From Promethearchaeota archaeon (GTDB lineage: Archaea; Asgardarchaeota; Lokiarchaeia; Sigyniarchaeales; SOKP01): a stretch of DNA of 12,210 bases. Positions within the stretch are counted from its first letter, which is position 1, and every line of letters begins with the position of its first letter. The stretch lies in contig JAUWHC010000039.1 of assembly GCA_030606095.1 (NCBI GenBank), positions 1-12,210 on the forward strand, read 5' to 3'. The notes beneath the pieces were generated by a model. The model had not been told where the DNA came from and searched no databases. It saw only the letters and a list, made by a program, of their open reading frames with translations. The position numbers and the translations under genes are program-made. Below, piece by piece: positions 7,671 through 12,210 of this stretch.

Positions 7671-9050
7671 ATGGAATCATTAACTAAAAGAATTTTAGCC
7701 ATAGTTCTCATCGCCGTAATTGGTGTCGGGGTTGGAGTTACTATATGGATATTTGTTACTCCATATGAATGGACTGCCAAAGATTGCCCTGGTGCTCCAT
7801 CGAACATAACTGAGGACCAGATCATTAGAATGGGCGTGCTTGGGGGATTAACCGATATCCAAGGAGGAGGCGCTTTAGAGGGCGCAAAATTGGCTGCGTA
7901 CGAGATTAACCAAGCTGGCGGTATTAATGTTGGCGGAAAAACTTATTACATTGGAATTACAGCCGAAGATACTGACGAAGCCAACCCTAATTTAGATGTA
8001 ACCAAAGGAGTTGCTGCCGCAGAAAGAATTATTAGTTATAAGAGGGCTCAATTCCTTCTTGGAGGATTTAGATCAGAATCGTTACTAGCTTATCAAGAAA
8101 AAATTATGGACGCCAAAATTCCCTTTTTCTGTACTGGCTCCGCTACAGATGATTTTTGCCAAAATGTTCTTGACAACTATGCCCGGTATAAATATTTCTT
8201 TAGAAATATGCCTATAAACTCGACCTCTTTAGGAGGTGAAATAATTTCTTTCTTAGCATATACTGTAAATTTTTTAAATGCAACTAATCCTGAAAATATT
8301 AACAGTTTTAGTATACTTTACGAGGATTTAACTTGGACGGAGGATTTAGTAGCAGCTTTGAAGGCGTATCTACCAGTTTATGTGCCTGGTTTAACTCTCA
8401 CTACAGAGATCGCTTATCCGATTACAGTTACCCAAACGCAGATGGACGGGTATATGAGTCAAATTGACGGAAACGCTACACAAATTTTAATTCCTGTAAT
8501 TTCAGCGCAAGGAGGAATTCTCATGATGAATTCGTACGATACTGCTAAACCAGGATTTGTCGTAGTTGGTGTTGACGTCCAGTCGCAACTAGAATCTTTC
8601 TGGGATGATACTAATGGAAATTGTGCTTTTGAAACGGTTTTACAAGCATTACATAATACAAGTAAAACAGACAAATCAATACCATTCTGGAACGCGTTTG
8701 TTGCTGAGTACGGCCACGAACCATTGTATACGGCAGTTGGTAGTTACGATGCTGTATATACTTATACTTGGGCAATTAACGAATCGCAATCTTTTAACGC
8801 CGATACTATTGTTTCTCAGATGGAAACAATTACTACTGCGAATCCCCTTCCGGGCGCAGGCGGAATGGGTGTTTACACACTAAGCCATGATATTCTGGAA
8901 GGGTATCCTTATGGGTATACATTATTCGTTCAGTGGCAAGCTGATGGGACTAAGGCTGTTGTTTCATCTGGAGGGCTCGTATATCCCGATTCAATTGTGA
9001 CAGGATCATATCAGACTCCAAATTGGACTGACTGGGCGTTTAATGCATAA
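7671..9050 (+). CDS. livK: branched-chain amino-acid type ABC transporter, substrate-binding protein LivK
   Basis: A 459-residue exported type I periplasmic-binding-fold protein that should capture the substrate outside the cell for LivHMGF. Residues 7-29 form one hydrophobic segment after a lysine/arginine start. There is no lipobox cysteine there (the first Cys is 39), so it is probably held by an uncleaved N-terminal helix or secreted. The mature part opens in family style (IRMGVLGGLTDIQGGGALEGAKLAAYEIN begins near 52), continues with a DTDEANPN loop near 101, and includes FLLGGFRSE (128-136) and SYDAVYTYTWAIN near 358. At least seven N-x-S/T sequons suggest surface glycosylation. It is somewhat longer than bacterial LivK (about 370). 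It is divergent from livH, with its own promoter. Ligand not determinable. Confidence 0.92.
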   Translation: MESLTKRILAIVLIAVIGVGVGVTIWIFVTPYEWTAKDCPGAPSNITEDQIIRMGVLGGLTDIQGGGALEGAKLAAYEINQAGGINVGGKTYYIGITAEDTDEANPNLDVTKGVAAAERIISYKRAQFLLGGFRSESLLAYQEKIMDAKIPFFCTGSATDDFCQNVLDNYARYKYFFRNMPINSTSLGGEIISFLAYTVNFLNATNPENINSFSILYEDLTWTEDLVAALKAYLPVYVPGLTLTTEIAYPITVTQTQMDGYMSQIDGNATQILIPVISAQGGILMMNSYDTAKPGFVVVGVDVQSQLESFWDDTNGNCAFETVLQALHNTSKTDKSIPFWNAFVAEYGHEPLYTAVGSYDAVYTYTWAINESQSFNADTIVSQMETITTANPLPGAGGMGVYTLSHDILEGYPYGYTLFVQWQADGTKAVVSSGGLVYPDSIVTGSYQTPNWTDWAFNA

Positions 9051-9078
9051 ATTATTTAAATAATAACTTTTTTTTTTT
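9051..9078 (+). terminator. palindrome and T-run after livK
   Basis: Directly after the livK stop is a perfect 14-base palindrome ATTATTTAAATAAT (9051-9064), then a run of 11 T (9068-9078). Archaeal RNA polymerase stops at such T-runs, so this is a likely livK terminator. The gap then continues to the convergent DUF457 gene with nothing else recognisable. Confidence 0.6.
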
Positions 9079-9167
9079 AATTTGATTTACATAATTAATG
9101 TCGAATTGAAACCAACATTTTTATAAATTTAAATTTATTTCTAAAATGTAAGTTCTATTCTCTATAA

Positions 9168-10124
9168 CTAGCTGTTAGATTTTACACTATAATTGAAACC
9201 TTCAACCTCTTTAACTAGTTTATTTTTAACTAAATCAAATACAATTTTAAGAGAATACATATGACCTGATATAACACTTTCAGCTAAAAGTAATATCACA
9301 ATGATGTTTTTTTCATCTTTCTTGATAATTGGTATAATAAATTCCCATTTAGAAAAAAAAGAATATTTCTTACTTAGTAAAACTGCTTTTTCAAACAATT
9401 TCATTTCATTGGAAAACAGTTTTATTTCAGATTCTATTAATTTAGAATGCTTCGAACGAAATTGGAATTTTTTAATTAGTTTAAATGATAGAATTTCCTC
9501 TAATTTCTTATTTTCGTAAACCATATAAGTGAAAGGAAAGATTCCTGGAATGTAATACATATTTTTAGGTAATCTGAATTGGACCCATATTTTGGTTAAA
9601 ATTCGATAAGTAAAATACACGACATAAAAACCTAAAAAATAATTTACCAAGTTTGAAAAATATAACTCTGGCCAGATGATGAAAATTATAAAGTAAAATA
9701 ACATAATACTTCCAGATATTGTTGCTAAGAAAATATTTATTGCCCTATCGATAAAAAATCGATATCTTTTTTTTTTAAGTGGATACAATATCGGAATCTT
9801 GGAAGCTGTAAGAAAATCGAGTATAATGTGCATACTATAAAATAAGAATCCGATTAACCATGCTAGAAAGAATTGTTCTCCTGTAATTATTGAAAATATA
9901 CTTCCTGTAATCGCGGTAATAATTGCCGCGAAAAAAAAAGAATGTGAAATCCCTTTATGTGTTAAAAGATTTGATTTTTTTATTAATTGTAATGGTTCTA
10001 AAATGATGTCGAAGTCAGCTAAAACAGACATTACACCAGCATATAAGACAATACTAAAGCTCAATTTATTCAGAGTGAAAATGCTAATTAATATTCCAAT
10101 TAAAAAATGAGAGAAGAAATCCAT
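9168..10124 (-). CDS. DUF457-type membrane-bound metal-dependent hydrolase-like protein
   Basis: A 318-residue protein whose first 180 residues match the YdjM/DUF457 family: MDFFSHFLIG start with His6, ADFDI (36-40), the THKGISHS motif (55-62) and HIILDFLTASKIPILYPL (99-116) with His99 and Asp103. These histidines and aspartates are thought to bind metal, but the family's reaction is poorly known. Several membrane segments lie at about 5-30, 63-80, 85-107, 130-152 and 160-175. The C-terminal 140 residues are lysine-rich and soluble, with no match I recognise. The ATG has no ribosome site. It follows arsC by 57 bases and could be in the same transcript, but nothing ties it to arsenic or mercury. 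Confidence 0.8.
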   Translation of the reverse strand: MDFFSHFLIGILISIFTLNKLSFSIVLYAGVMSVLADFDIILEPLQLIKKSNLLTHKGISHSFFFAAIITAITGSIFSIITGEQFFLAWLIGFLFYSMHIILDFLTASKIPILYPLKKKRYRFFIDRAINIFLATISGSIMLFYFIIFIIWPELYFSNLVNYFLGFYVVYFTYRILTKIWVQFRLPKNMYYIPGIFPFTYMVYENKKLEEILSFKLIKKFQFRSKHSKLIESEIKLFSNEMKLFEKAVLLSKKYSFFSKWEFIIPIIKKDEKNIIVILLLAESVISGHMYSLKIVFDLVKNKLVKEVEGFNYSVKSNS

Positions 10125-10181
10125 TTAATATCGAGTTATAAAATTAAGATCAGTTTTTTAAATTTCATATTTTACAAATTA

Positions 10182-10637
10182 TTAATATTCAATTCCTCTT
10201 TCTTTTAACCATGATTTAACGTGTTTATGCATTTTATCTCTAATTTCTCTGAATTTAATTAGTTTTTCTTTCTCTGTGCCCTCAAACGAAGCGGGGTCTT
10301 CAAAAGGCCAATATAATTTAATTTCCACACCGGGAATGATAGGGCACATTTCTTCCGCTTTTTGACAGACTGTGATTACAATTTTAAAATGGATTTTATC
10401 TAAATATTGATTTAACGATTTTGAGTAATGGCTACTCATATCATAGCCAATTTCCTCCATAACTTTAATTGCGTAAGGATTAACTCCTTTAGGCACAAAT
10501 CCCGCACTATAGATGTCAAAACGCTTGCTCGCATATCTTCTTAAAAAAGCTTCTGCCATTTGACTGCGTGCTGAATTTCCCGTACAAAGAACAATTAATT
10601 TAGTTTTATTCAAACTTTCATCATCTCTCTTCTTCAC
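10182..10637 (-). CDS. arsC: arsenate reductase, thioredoxin-coupled low-molecular-weight phosphatase type
   Basis: A 151-residue cytoplasmic enzyme that should reduce arsenate to arsenite. The P-loop CTGNSARSQMAEAF starts at nucleophile Cys18 with Arg24-Ser25. Cys91 and Cys98 (VCQKAEEMC) reproduce the seven-residue spacing of Cys82 and Cys89 in the staphylococcal pI258 enzyme, the pair that relays the disulfide to thioredoxin. WPFEDP (110-115) supplies the general-acid Asp. All three redox cysteines separate it from ordinary tyrosine phosphatases. The start is a GTG with no clear ribosome site; a TTG at codon 9 is an alternative and still leaves the whole domain. No ArsR or arsenite pump is visible in the window. 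It lies downstream of the HgcB-like cluster, separated by 122 bases from the small ORF. Confidence 0.9.
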   Translation of the reverse strand: MKKRDDESLNKTKLIVLCTGNSARSQMAEAFLRRYASKRFDIYSAGFVPKGVNPYAIKVMEEIGYDMSSHYSKSLNQYLDKIHFKIVITVCQKAEEMCPIIPGVEIKLYWPFEDPASFEGTEKEKLIKFREIRDKMHKHVKSWLKERGIEY

Positions 10638-10759
10638 TCTTAATTTAACTTATTTTCATTTTCGTATTGATAAATTTCATGTTTTTATTGTAGAATATTA
10701 GGAGGCAGTCCTATTGTCCATCTTTCACTATCATTTATTGAAAGACTTCATCCAAAAAA

Positions 10760-10864
10760 TTAAGATTCGAATTTCTTGAAGTAATGGACAAAATACTCGT
10801 TATTTTTTCCGTATTTTTTACGAATAAATGTCTTAAAATTTCCGATATCGAGTCTATTTTTCAC
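10760..10864 (-). CDS. possible small protein, 34 residues
   Basis: A GTG-started frame of 34 codons begins nine bases after the double TGA stop of the upstream gene. The product is basic and aromatic (K/R-rich, with F and Y throughout; it contains IRKKYGKNNEYFVHYFKKF). No family is recognised and no good ribosome site is visible (GAGAAAAA only). It may be a real small protein coupled to its neighbour, a gene remnant, or chance. The remaining 122 bases down to arsC hold no other coding candidate. They do contain a 6-base stem (CTTTCA/TGAAAG, 10722-10743, loop of about 10) and a TTGTCCAT sequence whose inverted copy lies inside this frame. Confidence 0.25.
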   Translation of the reverse strand: MKNRLDIGNFKTFIRKKYGKNNEYFVHYFKKFES

Positions 10865-10873
10865 TTTTTCTCA

Positions 10874-11245
10874 TCAACACCCAACATCTGGTTGTAGTTG
10901 GATTATGCTATTTTCATACAAGTTAAATTCTATGTTTTCTCGAATTGGGTTAAATCTACGCATAATTCCATTATCATCAGGACCATAAGCATAAATTCCT
11001 ACGTCATCATATATAGAATTCTCTTCGAAATTTACAAACAGCTGTAGATAATTGTGAATGTACCCATCATTTATAGGGAATATAGATTCTTTAGGAGCTT
11101 CCATCTCTTTTTTATCAACCATCGCTAAGGATTCGATAAATGAAGCGTTATCTTTTATGTAAATAGTATAATTTTTTCCTTGTTGTAGTCCCTTAGTTGG
11201 TATGCTTATTTTAAAATTGATTTTTTTTATTTTTTTAACCTCCAT
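10874..11245 (-). CDS. small beta-grasp-like protein ending in Gly-Cys
   Basis: A 123-residue protein of no family I can name with certainty. It alternates beta-like stretches (INFKISIP, YTIYIKD, YLQLFVNF, NIEFNLY, IIQLQ) with one probable helix (34-48). The C-terminal pattern L-Y-E-N-S-I-I-Q-L-Q-P-D-V-G-C resembles the last strand and tail of MoaD/ThiS-type proteins (L-x-[DE]-G-D-x-[VI]-x-x-x-P-P-V-x-G-G), but it ends Gly-Cys rather than Gly-Gly. The single Cys is the last residue and is followed by tandem TGA stops, so the ending is not a frameshift product. The ATG is the only Met near the start; no ribosome site precedes it (the 23-base gap is pure A/T). It lies between the CxC protein and arsC. 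The fold call is an inference and a sulfur- or metal-carrier role is speculative. Confidence 0.7.
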   Translation of the reverse strand: MEVKKIKKINFKISIPTKGLQQGKNYTIYIKDNASFIESLAMVDKKEMEAPKESIFPINDGYIHNYLQLFVNFEENSIYDDVGIYAYGPDDNGIMRRFNPIRENIEFNLYENSIIQLQPDVGC

Positions 11246-11268
11246 AAAATTAATTATAAAATAAAAAT

Positions 11269-11547
11269 CTACATTAGATCTTTTTCCTTAAGTAAATTTG
11301 GTAATTTGTCTTTAAGTAAGTAGGAACTAGTAAATATTATTTTACCATTAACAACAAAGCAATTTCCGTGTAGCTTTAATTTGCGAGCTTCTTCAGAATT
11401 CAAGTTTTTTGTATTATAGTCAATATTTTTTATATAAGGATTAAGCACTTCAAACATCCGATTCATAAAATCGTCCCATACACACGCACACGCGTCTAAA
11501 GGAACGTAAATATCTACTCTTAATTTATTATAGTGTTGTTGCGTCAT
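11269..11547 (-). CDS. small thioredoxin-like protein with a CxC motif
   Basis: A 92-residue soluble protein. The order strand-CxC-helix-strand-helix-strand (VDIYVPL, Cys20-Ala-Cys22, VWDDFMNRMFEVLNPY, IKNIDYN, EEARKLKLHG, NCFVVNG, then a helix) resembles small thioredoxin-fold redox proteins, with CAC in place of CxxC. A third Cys (63) lies in the NCFVVNGKIIF segment where thioredoxins carry the cis-Pro strand. Likely roles are thiol-disulfide exchange or metal-thiolate handling; this is inference. The frame opens with TTG (11559) and ATG (11556). I prefer the ATG at 11547, which has GAGGT just upstream, though the spacing is short. It follows the ferredoxin by 43 bases and precedes the Gly-Cys protein by 23, so co-transcription is likely. 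Confidence 0.75.
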   Translation of the reverse strand: MTQQHYNKLRVDIYVPLDACACVWDDFMNRMFEVLNPYIKNIDYNTKNLNSEEARKLKLHGNCFVVNGKIIFTSSYLLKDKLPNLLKEKDLM

Positions 11548-11590
11548 AGACCTCATCAAATTTAATCTAATTTGAAATTCATATTTGTTT

Positions 11591-11926
11591 TTATGAGCAA
11601 TTACAACTGTTTCCTTTGTTTTTTACTCGTTGTCGTGCGTCCCATAAACATCCACATCCTACATGCTCTCGCATAATAATAGCATGAGTAGGACAATTTC
11701 TTTGACAAGCACTACATTCAGTACAGAGTTCTGAATTTTTTATTTCATACTTTCCATTATCACTTGGTTTAGGTAAACCAAAAGGGCATATTTCGCCACA
11801 TAGGCCACAACCAGTACATAATGGTTCGTTAATAAGAATTCTAATATCAAGAACATTTAAGATATTTTGTACAGTATCAGTACCATCAGTACAACATGAA
11901 TTTTTATTTGATTCTGTCATTTTCAT
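11591..11926 (-). CDS. hgcB: HgcB-like ferredoxin with two [4Fe-4S] clusters
   Basis: A 111-residue ferredoxin. Cluster motifs are Cys37-x2-Cys40-x2-Cys43-x3-Cys47-Pro and Cys68-x2-Cys71-x2-Cys74-x3-Cys78-Pro. Beyond a plain ferredoxin it has the HgcB layout: an extra Cys after the second cluster (HVGC, Cys91, the place of HgcB Cys73, here doubled as CGC) and a C-terminal cysteine pair (Cys108 and Cys110, CNC, in the place of the vicinal pair at the HgcB end). An N-terminal Cys11-Cys12 pair is additional. HgcB passes electrons, and perhaps Hg(II) via the end cysteines, to the corrinoid protein HgcA in mercury methylation. The membrane gene 19 bases upstream looks like HgcA. The CMECGAC sequence typical of HgcB reads CTECSAC here. 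Alternative: an HgcB-related ferredoxin of another system. Start: ATG at 11926, with a second ATG at 11920 equally possible. Confidence 0.72.
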   Translation of the reverse strand: MKMTESNKNSCCTDGTDTVQNILNVLDIRILINEPLCTGCGLCGEICPFGLPKPSDNGKYEIKNSELCTECSACQRNCPTHAIIMREHVGCGCLWDARQRVKNKGNSCNCS

Positions 11927-11945
11927 CAGATTTATGTTTTTTTTT

Positions 11946-12209
11946 TTAATTTATCATATTTAACATAAAAAATATTAAATTTATTCCTAGTAGAATTACA
12001 ACAGAAATTATTAGAGTAAGATTTATTTTTCTAAAAACAGGATATTCTGCTTGAATGTCTTTTGGGCTGGTTGACATCGTGTATCCACTAAAAGACATCG
12101 TAGAAAAGAATGTTATCCAGAAATATATAACAAAGTTCAAGAGTAAATATAGATACGAACTATGAAATATCCAAGAAATTGCCCCTATAAAAAATATGCT
12201 GAAACATCC
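11946..12209 (-). CDS. hgcA: C-terminal membrane tail of a probable HgcA corrinoid protein (partial)
   Basis: The frame is open to the right edge, so only the last 87 residues are seen; the TTG at 12140 is not a real start. They hold about three membrane segments. Between the last two is a short polar loop, MSFSGYTMSTSPKDIQAEYP (12039-12098). As I recall HgcA, its membrane domain ends with a similar loop of the form MNFTG-x-S-T-[FY]-T-S-x-S-G-V-x-x-E before a last helix, which matches well in position and character. The HgcB-like gene starts 19 bases after the stop, as in hgcAB operons. HgcA transfers a methyl group from a corrinoid to Hg(II). Its diagnostic N-[VI]-W-C-A-[AG]-G cap-helix motif would lie outside the window, so this is a likely but unproven call. 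Any other multi-span protein with a similar tail is the alternative. Confidence 0.52.
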   Translation of the reverse strand, partial: GCFSIFFIGAISWIFHSSYLYLLLNFVIYFWITFFSTMSFSGYTMSTSPKDIQAEYPVFRKINLTLIISVVILLGINLIFFMLNMIN

Positions 12210-12210
12210 A

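Noticed and set aside
10136..10143. TTTTATAA on the minus strand as a TATA box for the DUF457 gene
   Set aside because: It lies only about 13-20 bases before the ATG, which would put the RNA start inside the coding region.
11937..11947. Eleven-T run on the plus strand as a terminator
   Set aside because: The genes here are on the minus strand, where this is an A-run between the HgcA tail stop and the ferredoxin. It cannot end their transcript, and no plus-strand gene is present.
1..12210. CRISPR array, tRNA, rRNA or insertion-sequence remnants
   Set aside because: No spaced direct repeats, cloverleaf-like sequence, rRNA stretch, transposase motif or terminal inverted repeats were seen on reading both strands.

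Overview
The window looks archaeal, AT-rich and probably Asgard (Lokiarchaeia-like). This is inferred from gene content and signals: GGTGAT/GGAGG-type ribosome sites, TATA-like boxes about 25-30 bases ahead of starts or expected RNA starts, poly-T ends, a sequon-rich surface binding protein, and a DUF457 membrane protein. No rRNA, tRNA, CRISPR array, insertion sequence or origin was seen. The lineage is a guess, not a result.

Left part (1-2497): the tail of an unidentified plus-strand gene converges on an HD-domain phosphohydrolase-like gene. Next, on the minus strand, comes a long-chain acyl-CoA ligase.

Centre (2580-9050): a complete branched-chain amino-acid type ABC importer. The minus-strand operon reads livH-livM-livG-livF and then a 12-13-repeat HEAT protein whose ribosome site overlaps the livF stop codon. 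The binding protein LivK is transcribed divergently across a 311-base AT-rich control region. Importer plus acyl-CoA ligase fits a peptide- or amino-acid-using organism, but the substrate cannot be read from sequence.

Right part (9168-12210), all minus strand. From upstream (right edge) to downstream it holds: the C-terminal end of a membrane protein that resembles the HgcA tail; a two-cluster ferredoxin with the full HgcB cysteine pattern; a small CxC thioredoxin-like protein; a small protein with a MoaD/ThiS-like C-terminal pattern ending Gly-Cys instead of Gly-Gly; a possible 34-residue ORF; a thioredoxin-coupled type arsenate reductase; and a DUF457 membrane protein. If the HgcA call is right, this is a mercury-methylation (hgcAB) locus with at least two undescribed companion genes. 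It is the most interesting part of the window. The diagnostic corrinoid-binding part of HgcA lies outside the window, so the call rests on the ferredoxin, the membrane tail motif and gene order.

Several starts were moved downstream from the longest ORF because a clear ribosome site favours an internal ATG (livG, livM, HEAT protein), or because the first codon was a weak TTG.
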